This document shows positions 18,501 through 28,037 of a stretch of DNA of 64,000 nt, one piece after another. Position 1 is the stretch's first letter. The number at the start of each line of letters is the position of its first letter. The notes below the pieces were generated by a model, which did no database searches, was not told where the DNA came from, and saw only the letters and a list, made by a program, of their open reading frames with translations. A program made the translations under genes and the position numbers. The DNA comes from Microbacterium terricola (GTDB lineage: Bacteria; Actinomycetota; Actinomycetes; Actinomycetales; Microbacteriaceae): NCBI RefSeq assembly GCF_027943945.1, contig NZ_AP027141.1:1240001-1304000 (forward strand), in the 5' to 3' direction.

Positions 18501-19519
18501 GCATCGACCGACCGAGCGGCCCCTTCCGGGTCGGCGAGCGCGTGCAGCTGACCGGCCCGAAGGGCCGGCTGCACACCATCACCCTCCGCGAGGACGGGGA
18601 GATGCACACCCACCACGGCGTACTCAAGCACACCGAGCTGATCGGCCGGCCGGACGGCTCGGTCGTCGCGAACAGCGGCGGACACGAGTATCTCGCCCTG
18701 CGCCCGCTGCTGCGCGACTTCGTCATGTCGATGCCGCGCGGCGCGGCGATCGTGTACCCGAAGGATGCGGCGCACATCGTCTCGCAGGCCGACATCTTCC
18801 CGGGGGCGGTCGTCGTCGAAGCCGGAGTCGGCTCGGGTGCGCTGTCGCTGTGGCTCCTGCGGGCGACCGGGCAGGCCGGGCGGCTCGTCTCGTTCGAGCG
18901 CCGGGCCGACTTCGCCGACGTCGCGCGCGCGAACGTCGAGACCTACCTCGGCGGGGTCCCGGAGAACTGGGAGGTCGTCGTCGGCGACCTCGCCGCCGAC
19001 CTGCCGACGACGGTGGCCCCGGCATCCGTCGACCGGGTCGTGCTGGACATGCTCGCGCCGTGGGAGTGCATCGACGTCGTCGCCGACGCCCTCACGCCGG
19101 GCGGTGTCGTGCTCTGCTACGTGGCCACCGCCACCCAGCTCAGCCGGGTCGCCGAGTACATCCGCGCCACCGGGCTGTTCACCGATCCTGAGGCGAGCGA
19201 GACGATGGTCCGCGGCTGGCACGTGGAGGGCCTGGCGGTACGCCCGGACCACCGCATGGTCGCCCACACCGGCTTCCTGATCTGGACCAGGCGGCTCGCT
19301 CCCGGTGCTGTCGCCCCCGAGCAGAAGCGCCGCGCATCCAAGAGCAGCTACGGCGACGAAGACGTCGAACTGTGGACGCCCGGGGCGGTCGGCGACCGTC
19401 AGATCACCGACAAGAACCTGCGCAAGCGGGTGCGCGAGGCGCAGCGCGCAGCCGAGGGCGCACGCCAGGCCGCGACGCCCGACGCGCCGACGTCAGACGC
19501 CGCGGAGGCGGGCATCTAG
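18497..19519 (+). CDS. trmI: tRNA (adenine-N1)-methyltransferase, TrmI type
   Basis: A 340-residue enzyme that makes m1A58 in the tRNA T-loop. The N-terminal FRVGERVQLTGPKGR barrel is followed by a Rossmann methyltransferase domain with the SAM motif VVVEAGVGSGALSLWLL. The C-terminal 50 residues are a charged, Ala/Arg-rich tail. ATG 18497 is preceded by AAGGAG and overlaps the HAD stop. The ortholog in M. tuberculosis is Rv2118c, next to the proteasome ATPase gene. Its TAG stop also forms the start of the -10 of the next gene. Confidence 0.92.
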   Translation: MSIDRPSGPFRVGERVQLTGPKGRLHTITLREDGEMHTHHGVLKHTELIGRPDGSVVANSGGHEYLALRPLLRDFVMSMPRGAAIVYPKDAAHIVSQADIFPGAVVVEAGVGSGALSLWLLRATGQAGRLVSFERRADFADVARANVETYLGGVPENWEVVVGDLAADLPTTVAPASVDRVVLDMLAPWECIDVVADALTPGGVVLCYVATATQLSRVAEYIRATGLFTDPEASETMVRGWHVEGLAVRPDHRMVAHTGFLIWTRRLAPGAVAPEQKRRASKSSYGDEDVELWTPGAVGDRQITDKNLRKRVREAQRAAEGARQAATPDAPTSDAAEAGI

Positions 19520-19522
19520 ACT
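19517..19522 (+). promoter_or_regulatory. -10 element (TAGACT), leaderless, for the FKBP gene
   Basis: TAGACT begins with the stop codon of trmI and ends six bases before GTG 19529. Confidence 0.5.
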
Positions 19523-19528
19523 GTTCCG

Positions 19529-20494
19529 GTGCGCAAGATCCCCGTCGCCCTCGTCGCCCTCGCCCTCGCATCGGTCTCACTCGTCGGCTGCTCCGCGTCA
19601 TCCGGCGCGGCGGCGTGCCCGCGACCCGAGAGCAGCACAGGTGCCCTCGACAAGGTGACGGTGAGCGGCACGGCCGACGCGGCACCCGATGTCGAGGTGT
19701 ACTCGCCGTTCCGCACCGACCAGACCGAGTTCGAGGACGTCATCACCGGCGACGGCACGGCGATCACCAGCGACGCCCAGCTCGTGGTCTTCGACCTGAC
19801 GATCATCGGCGGGGCCGACGGCCGCACGCTCGTGGCATCCGCCTACGACGGCGATCTCAGCCAGGTCGCATCGCTCGAGCGCTGGGGCCAGCTGGTCCCC
19901 GGCTTCTCCGACGCCCTGACGTGCGCCACCGAGGGCTCGCGCGTCGTCATCGGCCTCGCGCCGGGCGACGTCGAGACCGAGACGGCCGTCAGCCTCGGGC
20001 TCGCCGAGGATGACTCCGCCGTCGCCGTGGTCGACGTCCGCAAGGTGTACCTCCCGCACGCAGACGGCGCCAACCAGTTCAACAGCGGCAGCGGCCTGCC
20101 CACCGTGGTCCGCGCGCCCGACGGCCGCCCCGGCATCATCGTCCCCGACGCGGACGCGCCGACCGAGCTCGTCGTCCAGACCCTGAAGAAGGGCGACGGC
20201 GAAGAGGTGACCGGCGATCGGCCCGTGCGCGTGCACTACACGGGCGTCACCTGGGCAGACCGCACCGTCTTCGACTCGACCTGGGACACCACCCCGGCGT
20301 CCCTGACGCTCGACGGCGTCGTGCCCGGCATGGCCACGGCGCTCGAGGGCGCGACGGTCGGTTCGCAGCTGCTCATCGTCATCCCGCCCGGCGAGGGCTA
20401 CGGCGACGCGGCGCAGGGCTCGATCCCGGCGAACTCGACCCTGGTCTTCGTGGTCGACATCCTCGGACTGGATCAGGCCGCGCCGACGGAGTAG
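19529..20494 (+). CDS. FKBP-type peptidyl-prolyl isomerase lipoprotein
   Basis: A 321-residue exported lipoprotein. The signal peptide ends in the lipobox LVGC with Cys21 as lipidation site. A C-terminal FKBP domain (about residues 215-315) carries VRVHYTGVTW, VPGMATALEGATVGSQ and the final VFVVDILGL. The middle (about 40-170) looks like a degenerate second FKBP fold. It should speed proline isomerisation in proteins outside the membrane. In related genomes this gene follows pafA; here it directly follows trmI. Confidence 0.9.
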   Translation: MRKIPVALVALALASVSLVGCSASSGAAACPRPESSTGALDKVTVSGTADAAPDVEVYSPFRTDQTEFEDVITGDGTAITSDAQLVVFDLTIIGGADGRTLVASAYDGDLSQVASLERWGQLVPGFSDALTCATEGSRVVIGLAPGDVETETAVSLGLAEDDSAVAVVDVRKVYLPHADGANQFNSGSGLPTVVRAPDGRPGIIVPDADAPTELVVQTLKKGDGEEVTGDRPVRVHYTGVTWADRTVFDSTWDTTPASLTLDGVVPGMATALEGATVGSQLLIVIPPGEGYGDAAQGSIPANSTLVFVVDILGLDQAAPTE

Positions 20495-20510
20495 CCCGCC
20501 GGGCCGCCCG

Positions 20511-20516
20511 TAATAT
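20511..20516 (+). promoter_or_regulatory. -10 element (TAATAT), leaderless, for pafB
   Basis: TAATAT is six bases before GTG 20523. A GAGGGG lies in between but abuts the start codon and is too close to act as a ribosome binding site. Confidence 0.55.
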
Positions 20517-20522
20517 GAGGGG

Positions 20523-21509
20523 GTGCCCGCGAACTCGTCGAAGATCCCTCCTGAGGAGCGCCTCGTCAATCTCGTGGTCGCGCTGATCGCGACCGAGCAG
20601 GGCATCACGAAGGACACCATCCTCTCCAGCGTGTCCGGATACCGGGAGCAGTCGGCCGCGGCGTCGAAGGATGCGCTCGAGAAGATGTTCGAGCGCGACA
20701 AGGAGAGCCTGCGCGGCCTCGGGATCCCGATCGACACGATCGGCGACTCGGCAGAGCCGGACGACCTGCGCGAGGCCCGCTACCGCATCCCCAGCACGGA
20801 GTACGCCCTGCCGGAGGAGATCGCGTTCACGCCCGCCGAGATCGCCCTGCTGAACCTCGCGGGCGGGGTCTGGAGCGAGAGCTCCATGTCGGCCGACGCC
20901 CGGTCGGGTCTGCGCAAGATCCGCGCGCTCGGCAACGTGGTCGACGCCCCCATCATCGGCTACTCGCCCCGGATCAGCATGCGCGATCCGTCCTTCCCCA
21001 ACCTGCAGCAGGCCATCGAGCAGTGCCGCGCGGTCACGTTCCCCTACCTGAAGCCGGGCGACGAGCAGCCGCGCCGCCGCCGCATGCAGCCGCTCGCGCT
21101 GGTCGAGTACGAGGCCAGGTGGCACGTCTTCGGCGTCGACCTGGACGTGGAGTCCGACCGGACCTTCCTGCTGTCGCGGATCGTCGGCGATGTCGAGATC
21201 ACCCGGCAGTCGTTCGACCCCGCGCTGCGCGAGGGTGCGGGCGAGCGGGCGACGCGCGGGCTCGACGAGGTCGCCGCACACCAGCGCGCGCTCCTCGAGG
21301 TCAACCCGGGCACCGAGGCGGCGCTCCGTCTCAGCCGCCGCTCGACCCCCGCCGAGCAGGGGATCGTCGTCCCGTACGTGGACGTCCATGTGTTCGCCGA
21401 CGAGCTCGCCTCCTACGGCCCCGAGGTGCGCGTGGTCGAGCCTGCAGTGCTCCGCGACCAGGTCATCGCGCGGCTCGACGCCGCTCTGCGGATGAACGGA
21501 GTCTCCTGA
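20523..21509 (+). CDS. pafB: PafB, WYL-domain transcription factor
   Basis: A 328-residue regulator with an N-terminal helix-turn-helix region (RLVNLVVALIATEQGITKD) and a central WYL domain (FPYLKPGDEQPRRRRMQPLALVEYEARWHVFGVD), followed by a WCX-type C-terminal extension. With PafC it forms the PafBC activator of the LexA-independent DNA-damage response in mycobacteria. It overlaps pafC by one base, so the heterodimer is made in coupled fashion. The pair precedes tatA as in other actinobacteria. Confidence 0.9.
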   Translation: MPANSSKIPPEERLVNLVVALIATEQGITKDTILSSVSGYREQSAAASKDALEKMFERDKESLRGLGIPIDTIGDSAEPDDLREARYRIPSTEYALPEEIAFTPAEIALLNLAGGVWSESSMSADARSGLRKIRALGNVVDAPIIGYSPRISMRDPSFPNLQQAIEQCRAVTFPYLKPGDEQPRRRRMQPLALVEYEARWHVFGVDLDVESDRTFLLSRIVGDVEITRQSFDPALREGAGERATRGLDEVAAHQRALLEVNPGTEAALRLSRRSTPAEQGIVVPYVDVHVFADELASYGPEVRVVEPAVLRDQVIARLDAALRMNGVS

Positions 21510-22471
21510 TGGAAGCGCAGAAGCCGCTGCTCGCGACCGATCGTGCCGCGCTGATGCTCCAGCTGGTGCCGTACCTGATCGGCAAGGGCGAGGTCTCGCT
21601 CGAGGAGGCGGCGGACGAGTTCGAGGTGACGCCCGCGCGCATGCGGGAGATGGTCGAGAAGCTCACGCTGATCGGGCTGCCCGGCGACGGCGGCTACTGG
21701 CAGATGGCCAACGACCTCTTCGACATCGACTGGGATCTGCTCGACGACCGCGACATCATCTCCATCACCAACACGGTCGGACTCGAGCGCGCCCCGCGCC
21801 TGACCGCGCGCGAGGCCGCCGCGCTCCTCGCGGGACTGCAGCTGGCCCGCACCCTGCCGGGCGTCGCAGGGACCGACGTGTACACGGGTCTCCTCGCCAA
21901 GCTCGCACTGGGCGCGTCCAGCACCCCCGCCGACGTCATCGTGGTCCCCGGCCCGGTCGACGAGGCGCGTGACACGGTGGCCGACGCGCTCACCAGAGGC
22001 GTGGCGGTGTCGTTCACCTACAAGGCGCCGGATGCGGAGGCCACCACCCGCACCGTCGACCCGGTCAAGGTGCACATCTCCGACGGACAGTGGTACCTGC
22101 AGGGCTGGTGCCATCTGCGGGAGGCGATGCGCACGTTCCACATGGACAGGGTCAGCGACCTCGTGCCGACCGGCATCCCCATCTCGCATGGCGAGGAGCC
22201 GGTGCCCGTCTGGTTCGAGCCCGGCGCCGACGACATCGTCGCGCGCGTGCGCTTCCCCGACTCGCTGTCGACGCTGCTGGGGGAGTATCTCGACAGGGCG
22301 ACGATCGAGTCCGCCGACGGGATGTCGACGGCGACCGTCACGGTGGCCGACGAGTACAGCCTGCGCCGCCTCGCCGCCCGCAGGGGCGGGGTGGTCGAGA
22401 TCCTGGCGCCCGAGGGCGCCCGTCGCGCCGCGGCGGAGTGGGCGGCCGCCGGTCTCGCGCAGTACCGCTGA
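21509..22471 (+). CDS. pafC: PafC, WYL-domain transcription factor
   Basis: A 320-residue partner of PafB. The N-terminal winged-helix region contains LVPYLIGKGEVSLEEAADEF, and the WYL domain contains VSFTYKAPDAEATTRTVDPV and WYLQGWCHLREAMRTF. A C-terminal WCX region ends the protein. The ATG at 21509 shares a base with the pafB stop. Retention of both genes fits a role apart from protein pupylation. Confidence 0.9.
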   Translation: MEAQKPLLATDRAALMLQLVPYLIGKGEVSLEEAADEFEVTPARMREMVEKLTLIGLPGDGGYWQMANDLFDIDWDLLDDRDIISITNTVGLERAPRLTAREAAALLAGLQLARTLPGVAGTDVYTGLLAKLALGASSTPADVIVVPGPVDEARDTVADALTRGVAVSFTYKAPDAEATTRTVDPVKVHISDGQWYLQGWCHLREAMRTFHMDRVSDLVPTGIPISHGEEPVPVWFEPGADDIVARVRFPDSLSTLLGEYLDRATIESADGMSTATVTVADEYSLRRLAARRGGVVEILAPEGARRAAAEWAAAGLAQYR

Positions 22472-22557
22472 TCGCCCGGCCCGCCGGGGCGGCGGGACCG
22501 CGCCGGCGGACCGAGGGTTACACTGTTGTCACCCCGCACATCCACGAGGAGAACCCC

Positions 22558-22815
22558 ATGGGCGCATTCGGCTGGCCGCACCTCCTGATCATCCTTGCGG
22601 TGATCCTGCTGCTGTTCGGCGCGGCGAAGCTGCCGGCACTCGCGAAGAGCGTCGGGCAGTCCGCGCGGGTCTTCAAGGGCGAGATGAAGGCGATGAAGGA
22701 CGACGACGTGTCCGCCGCTCCCGCACCGCCGGCGACGCCGACCGTCACATCGGACGCAGCCGCACCCGCCGACACGTCGGCGAGCTCCGGCGGCAGCGCC
22801 GACGCCAAGCCCTGA
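22558..22815 (+). CDS. tatA: Sec-independent protein translocase TatA
   Basis: An 85-residue Tat pore subunit. One N-terminal membrane helix (HLLIILAVILLLFGAAKLPAL) includes the conserved FG at the hinge, followed by an amphipathic helix and a disordered Ala/Pro/Ser tail. GAGGAGAA precedes the ATG, and TACACT at 22516-22521 is a plausible -10. It works with TatC directly downstream to export folded proteins. Confidence 0.95.
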   Translation: MGAFGWPHLLIILAVILLLFGAAKLPALAKSVGQSARVFKGEMKAMKDDDVSAAPAPPATPTVTSDAAAPADTSASSGGSADAKP

Positions 22816-22821
22816 CCTCAC

Positions 22822-23637
22822 GTGGTCACGGCCGGACCACCGCGCGTCGACGAGCCGGAGAAGCCTCGGCGCGACACGCGCATGACGCTCGCGCAGCACC
22901 TCCTCGAGCTGCGGCGGCGCCTCATGATCGCGGCGATCGCGCTGGTCGTCGGGATGATCATCGCGTTCATCATCACGGGCCCGGTGATCGAGCTGCTCAC
23001 CGAGCCCATCCGCATGGTCGCGGACAACCGCGGTGACAACCTCGCTCAGCTGAACTTCGACACGGTGACCGCGCCGTTCGACATGCGCATGCGCATCGCC
23101 TTCGCGATCGGCCTGCTCCTGTCGGCTCCGGTCTGGCTCTGGCAGCTCTGGGCGTTCCTCATGCCCGGTCTCACCCGCAAGGAGATCCGCTACACCGTCG
23201 GATTCATGGCTGCGGCGGTGCCGCTGTTCTTCGCGGGCACGGTGGTCGGCTGGTTCGTGCTGCCGCACATGGTGGAGATCATGGCGACCTTCGCCCCCGA
23301 GGGCACCGCCCAGTTCTACACCGCGTCGTACTACTACGACTTCGTCTTCAAGCTCCTGCTGGTGATCGGGGTCTCCTTCGTGCTCCCGGTCTTCCTGGTC
23401 GCGCTCAACCTGGCCGGGGTCATCACCGGACGCGGCATCCTGAAGGGGTGGCGGGCGGCGGTGCTGATCGCCACGCTGTTCGCGGCGGTCGCGACGCCGG
23501 CCGCCGACGTCGTGTCGATGCTCCTGCTCGGCGGGATCCTCATCGTGCTCTTCTTCGCGGCGGCGGGCGTCTCGATGCTGTTCGACCGCCGCCGCGGCCG
23601 GCTGCAGAAGGACCTGCTGTCCGAGGCCGACGCGTGA
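22822..23637 (+). CDS. tatC: Sec-independent protein translocase TatC
   Basis: A 271-residue Tat receptor with six membrane helices. The N-terminal HLLELRRRLM and the segment APVWLWQLWAFLMPGLTRKEIRY are TatC signatures; it recognises twin-arginine signal peptides. The GTG start lies six bases after tatA, and its stop overlaps the helY start (GTGA). Confidence 0.95.
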   Translation: MVTAGPPRVDEPEKPRRDTRMTLAQHLLELRRRLMIAAIALVVGMIIAFIITGPVIELLTEPIRMVADNRGDNLAQLNFDTVTAPFDMRMRIAFAIGLLLSAPVWLWQLWAFLMPGLTRKEIRYTVGFMAAAVPLFFAGTVVGWFVLPHMVEIMATFAPEGTAQFYTASYYYDFVFKLLLVIGVSFVLPVFLVALNLAGVITGRGILKGWRAAVLIATLFAAVATPAADVVSMLLLGGILIVLFFAAAGVSMLFDRRRGRLQKDLLSEADA

Positions 23638-26102
23638 CGGACCCGAGTCCGGCGGAGCGCTACGCGCGCGCGCAGGACGCCCGGAGCCACCCGGTCAGCG
23701 CGGCCTTCGCCGCCGCACAGGCGTTCGACCTCGATCCGTTCCAGATCGCCGGATGCCACGCGCTCGAGGAGGGGCGGAGCGTGCTGGTGGCAGCGCCCAC
23801 CGGGGCGGGCAAGACCATCGTGGGCGAGTTCGCGATCCACCTGGCGATGCAGCAGCCGGGGGAGAAGGCGTTCTACACGACCCCGATGAAGGCGCTGTCG
23901 AACCAGAAGTTCCGCGAGCTGCAGGAGGTGTACGGCGCAGACGAGGTCGGGCTGCTCACCGGCGACACCAACATCAACGGCAACGCGCGCATCGTGGTGA
24001 TGACCACCGAGGTGCTGCGCAACATGCTGTACGCCGATTCTGGTGCGCTGCGCGGACTCCGCTTCGTCGTGATGGACGAGGTCCACTACCTGGCCGACCG
24101 GTTCCGCGGGGCGGTGTGGGAGGAGGTCATCATCCACCTTCCGCCGTCGGTGCGACTGGTCTCTCTGTCGGCCACGGTGTCCAACGCGGAGGAGTTCGGC
24201 GACTGGCTCGACACGGTGCGGGGCGACACCGAGGTGATCGTCTCGGAGATCCGTCCGGTGCCGCTGGAGCAGCACGTGCTGGTCCGCGGAGACCTGCTCC
24301 CGCTGTTCGACGACCGCGCAGGCATCGCCACCGCGCAGGTCAACCAGGAGCTCATGCGCATCCGGTCGGTCAAGGGCCCGAACTTCGAGAACAACCGTCG
24401 CGCGCAGGAGTACCGCTCGAAGGGCGGTGACGCCCGCCGACGCCCCCACAAGGGTGGGACACGGCCGGTGCGCTCGGCGAACGTGCAGCGCATCGAACGG
24501 CTCGACCGCCCTGACGTCGTCCAGCTGCTCGACCGCGCCACGCTGCTGCCCGCCATCTTCTTCATCTTCAGCCGCGTCGGATGCGATGCCGCCGTGCAGC
24601 AGGTCCGGCGCTCCGGTCTGCGGCTCACGACCCCCGAGGAGCGGGCCGAGATCCGCGCGGTCGTCGACGAGCGGGTGCGCACGATGCTCGACGAGGACCT
24701 CGCCGTGCTCGGCTACTTCGAGTGGCTGGACAACCTCGAGCGCGGGATCGCCGCGCATCACGCCGGACTCCTGCCCGCGTTCAAGGAGGTCGTCGAGGAG
24801 CTGTTCCGGCGCAAGCTGGTCAAGGTGGTGTTCGCGACCGAGACGCTCGCCCTCGGCATCAACATGCCCGCGCGCACCGTCGTGCTCGAGAAGCTGGAGA
24901 AGTTCAACGGCGAGGCGCGCGTCGCGATCACGTCGGGGGAGTACACCCAGATCACCGGACGCGCCGGACGCCGCGGCATCGACGTCGAAGGCCACGCCGT
25001 CATCCAGTGGACCGAGGGGCTCGACCCGCAGCAGGTCGCCGCGCTCGCGTCGCGCCGCACCTATCCGCTCAACTCCAGCTTCCGCCCGACCTACAACATG
25101 GCGGTCAACCTCATCGACCAGTTCGGTCGCGCTCGCGCGCGCGAGATCCTGGAGTCGTCGTTCGCCCAGTTCCAGGCCGACCGTGCGGTCGTCGGGCTCG
25201 CCCGCCAGGTCAAGGAGCAGGAGGAGTCGCTCGCCGGCTACGCCGAGGCGATGACCTGCGATCGAGGCGATTTCGTCGAGTACGGCTCGATCCGCCGCGA
25301 GCTCACCGACCTCGAGCGGCTCAACCGCAAGGACGCCAACGCGTCGAGGGCGACGCGGGATACCCGGCAGAAGCAGCTGGCCTCGCTGCGCAAGCGGATG
25401 CAGCGTCACCCCTGTCACCAATGCCCGGAGCGCGAGAGCCACGCGCGCTGGGCCGAGCGCTACTTCTCTCTGAAGCGTACGACCGACGGCACGCGCCGTC
25501 AGATCGAGAGCCGCACGGGCACGGTGGCGCGGATCTTCGACCGCGTCGTCGACGTGCTCAGCGAACTGGACTACGTGCGGCTGGACGACGAGGGCGTGAC
25601 CGCGCTCACGCCGTCCGGGCGCACGATGCGCCGCATCTACGGCGAGCGCGACCTGCTCGTCGCCGAGTCGCTGCGGCAGGGGCTGTGGGAAGGACTGGAT
25701 CCCGCCTCCCTCGCTGCGCTGGCCTGCTGTCTGGTCTATGAGCCGCGCAGGGACGAGTCGGGCGACGCGCGCCTGCCGCGCGGGGCGTTCCGCTCGGCGC
25801 TGGAGCGCACCCAGGCGCTCTGGTCGCGGCTCGACGACCTCGAGCGCGACCACCGGCTGCCCGGCTCCGAGCCGGTCGCCGTCGGCCTCGCCGAGTCGAT
25901 GCACTCCTGGGCTCGCGGCATCGCGCTCGAGCGGGTGCTCATCGAGGCCGACATGGCCGCCGGCGACTTCGTGCGGTGGGCCAAGCAGACCATCGACCTC
26001 CTCGACCAGCTGTCCATCGTCGCGGACGGCCCGCTCGCCGCGACCGCGCGCACCGCCCTGGACTCGGTGCGTCGCGGCATCGTCTCCTACTCGAGCGTGT
26101 GA
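23634..26102 (+). CDS. helY: Ski2-like DEAD/DEAH RNA helicase HelY
   Basis: An 822-residue superfamily 2 helicase. Walker A APTGAGKT (Lys60), DEVH in VMDEVHYLADRFRGAVWEEV, SLSATVSN, and a helicase C domain ending QITGRAGRRGIDVEGHAVI are visible. A C-terminal DSHCT-type domain follows. It resembles mycobacterial HelY (Rv2092c), likewise downstream of tatAC. The GTG at 23634 overlaps the tatC stop and starts at the family's usual N-terminus. It probably acts in RNA processing or ribosome work. Confidence 0.92.
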   Translation: MTDPSPAERYARAQDARSHPVSAAFAAAQAFDLDPFQIAGCHALEEGRSVLVAAPTGAGKTIVGEFAIHLAMQQPGEKAFYTTPMKALSNQKFRELQEVYGADEVGLLTGDTNINGNARIVVMTTEVLRNMLYADSGALRGLRFVVMDEVHYLADRFRGAVWEEVIIHLPPSVRLVSLSATVSNAEEFGDWLDTVRGDTEVIVSEIRPVPLEQHVLVRGDLLPLFDDRAGIATAQVNQELMRIRSVKGPNFENNRRAQEYRSKGGDARRRPHKGGTRPVRSANVQRIERLDRPDVVQLLDRATLLPAIFFIFSRVGCDAAVQQVRRSGLRLTTPEERAEIRAVVDERVRTMLDEDLAVLGYFEWLDNLERGIAAHHAGLLPAFKEVVEELFRRKLVKVVFATETLALGINMPARTVVLEKLEKFNGEARVAITSGEYTQITGRAGRRGIDVEGHAVIQWTEGLDPQQVAALASRRTYPLNSSFRPTYNMAVNLIDQFGRARAREILESSFAQFQADRAVVGLARQVKEQEESLAGYAEAMTCDRGDFVEYGSIRRELTDLERLNRKDANASRATRDTRQKQLASLRKRMQRHPCHQCPERESHARWAERYFSLKRTTDGTRRQIESRTGTVARIFDRVVDVLSELDYVRLDDEGVTALTPSGRTMRRIYGERDLLVAESLRQGLWEGLDPASLAALACCLVYEPRRDESGDARLPRGAFRSALERTQALWSRLDDLERDHRLPGSEPVAVGLAESMHSWARGIALERVLIEADMAAGDFVRWAKQTIDLLDQLSIVADGPLAATARTALDSVRRGIVSYSSV

Positions 26103-27670
26103 TGGGCGGATCGGTGAGCGCGCGGAGCGAGACGACGCGGGCACAGAGAGAGGGTGCGCCGAGGCCGCCGCTGCCGCTCTGGGCCGCGGTCCTCGCGTCC
26201 GCGGTCGCCGGTCCCGTGCTCGACCTGGCCTACCCGTCCGTGGGCTGGTGGCCGCTCGCGTTCGTGGGCGTCGGGCTCGCGCTGCTCGCGCTGATCGGGC
26301 GGAGCCTCGGCGGGTCGCTGCTGGCCGGCTTCGTGTTCGGCGCCTCGTTCTACCTCGTGCACATCGAGTGGATCACCCGCTATCTCGGCGTGGTCCCGTG
26401 GTTCGCCCTCGCCGGCCTCGAGACGCTGTTCATCGCCGTCGGGTCGCTGCCGATCACGCTCGCGTACCGGTGGCTGCCCCGGGTGCTGCCCGGTCTCTGG
26501 TTCCGGATGCTGCTGCTGCCCGCCCTTGTCGCCGGACTGTGGACGATGCGCGAGCTCTTCATGGGCTCCTGGCCGTACACCGGCTTCCCGTGGGCGCGGA
26601 TCGGCATGAGCCAGTCGCAGAGTCCGCTCGCGCACGTGGCGTCGTGGCTCGGCGTGGCCGGGCTGACCTTCCTGATGGTGTTCTTCTGCGCCGTGCTGAT
26701 CGAGTGGGTGCGCTCCGGCGCGGTCCGCGATGTGCGCACGGCCGTCCCGGCGGCCGTCGTCGCCGTCGTGCTGCTGCTCACGCCCGCGTTCCCCACGACG
26801 CCTGCGGGCACCCTCCGGGTCGGCAGCGCGCAGGGCAACGGCCCGTCAGGGTACTTCGACGAGCGCGGCCGCAACGACGTGCTGAACGCGCAGCTTGCGG
26901 CATCCGCGCCGCTCTTCGGCGAGGACGTGGACGTGCTGCTCTGGCCGGAAGGCGGCATCGACTCCGACCCGCTGTCGAACCCGTCGACGGCCGCGACCCT
27001 CGACGCGCTGTCGGCGCAGGTCGACGCGCCGCTCATCGTGAACGCGGCGACCGAGCGCGGCGAGGACGTGTTCAACACGTCGATGCTCTGGGTCGCGGGC
27101 GAGGGGGCGGTGCAGCTGCACGACAAGACCCACCCCGTGCCGATGGGGGAGTATGTGCCCGACCGCTGGTTCTACGAGAAGATCGTCCCCGACCTGATCG
27201 GACTCATCCAGCGCGAGTACACGCCCGGCACCAACCCGCCGTTCTTCGACCTCGACGGCGTGGGCGTCGGCCTCGCCATCTGCTTCGACGTGATCTACGA
27301 CGACGTGATCTGGACGGGCGCGCGCGACGGCGCTCAGGTCTACATGCTTCAGACCAACAACGCCGACTTCCGCGACACCGACGAGAACCTCCAGCAGCTC
27401 GCGTTCGCGCGCATGCGCGCCATCGAGACCGGCCGCTCCGTCGTGAATCTCTCGACGGTCGGCACGAGTCAGGTGATCGCGCCGGACGGCACGACCATCG
27501 ATGGTCTCGACGCGGACGTCGCAGGACACATGCTCACGGACGTGCCGCTGCGCACCGGATTGACGGGTGCGGTGGTGATCGGGCCGGCCGTGCAGCTCGT
27601 GCTCGGGTGGGGCAGCCTCGTCGGGCTGATCCTGCTGGGCTTTTTCGCTCTGCGGAAGGTCAGGCGCTGA
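26102..27670 (+). CDS. lnt: Apolipoprotein N-acyltransferase
   Basis: A 522-residue membrane enzyme that adds a third acyl chain to lipoproteins. Six or more N-terminal membrane helices (about 25-220) precede a nitrilase-type domain with the Glu in WPEGGID, Lys in HDKTHPVPMGEYVPDR and catalytic Cys in ICFDVIYDD. A last helix anchors the C-terminus. Its ATG shares one base with the helY stop. Its 3' end overlaps that of rbpA on the opposite strand by 11 bases. Confidence 0.92.
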   Translation: MGGSVSARSETTRAQREGAPRPPLPLWAAVLASAVAGPVLDLAYPSVGWWPLAFVGVGLALLALIGRSLGGSLLAGFVFGASFYLVHIEWITRYLGVVPWFALAGLETLFIAVGSLPITLAYRWLPRVLPGLWFRMLLLPALVAGLWTMRELFMGSWPYTGFPWARIGMSQSQSPLAHVASWLGVAGLTFLMVFFCAVLIEWVRSGAVRDVRTAVPAAVVAVVLLLTPAFPTTPAGTLRVGSAQGNGPSGYFDERGRNDVLNAQLAASAPLFGEDVDVLLWPEGGIDSDPLSNPSTAATLDALSAQVDAPLIVNAATERGEDVFNTSMLWVAGEGAVQLHDKTHPVPMGEYVPDRWFYEKIVPDLIGLIQREYTPGTNPPFFDLDGVGVGLAICFDVIYDDVIWTGARDGAQVYMLQTNNADFRDTDENLQQLAFARMRAIETGRSVVNLSTVGTSQVIAPDGTTIDGLDADVAGHMLTDVPLRTGLTGAVVIGPAVQLVLGWGSLVGLILLGFFALRKVRR

Positions 27671-28037
27671 TCTTGTCGATCGACTCGCCGGCACCGCGGC
27701 GCGAGCGCACGTAGGCCAGACGCTCTTCGAGGAGCTCTTCGAGTTCAGGCAGGGTGCGACGCTCGAGGAGCATGTCCCAGTGGGTACGCGGGATCTTGTC
27801 CTCGCTGTGGTCGACAGTCGCGGTGCCCTCGCCGACACGCAGCAGCGCCTCGGCACCGCATGTGCGGCACTCCCAGGCGTCGGGAACCTCGGCGTCGGCC
27901 GCGAAGGTCAGGGTCGTGTCACGTCCGCAGGACGTGCAGGAGTAAGTGTGCTGTGCACGGTCGTGGAAAACGACGCCCTCTTCGCTCTGTAGGCTCTGGG
28001 CGCCGAGTCGCACGCCTCGCAGGCTGCGTTCTGCCAT
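27660..28037 (-). CDS. rbpA: RNA polymerase-binding protein RbpA
   Basis: A 125-residue actinobacterial transcription factor that binds RNA polymerase and the principal sigma factor and stabilises open complexes. The core domain carries a zinc-ribbon-like CTSCGRD and CRTCGAE, and the C-terminal sigma-interacting part is THWDMLLERRTLPELEELLEERLAYVRSRRG. I start at ATG 28037 (MAERSLRG), the conserved family N-terminus, not at a possible upstream codon. The gene converges with lnt and overlaps it by 11 bases. Confidence 0.95.
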   Translation of the reverse strand: MAERSLRGVRLGAQSLQSEEGVVFHDRAQHTYSCTSCGRDTTLTFAADAEVPDAWECRTCGAEALLRVGEGTATVDHSEDKIPRTHWDMLLERRTLPELEELLEERLAYVRSRRGAGESIDKISA

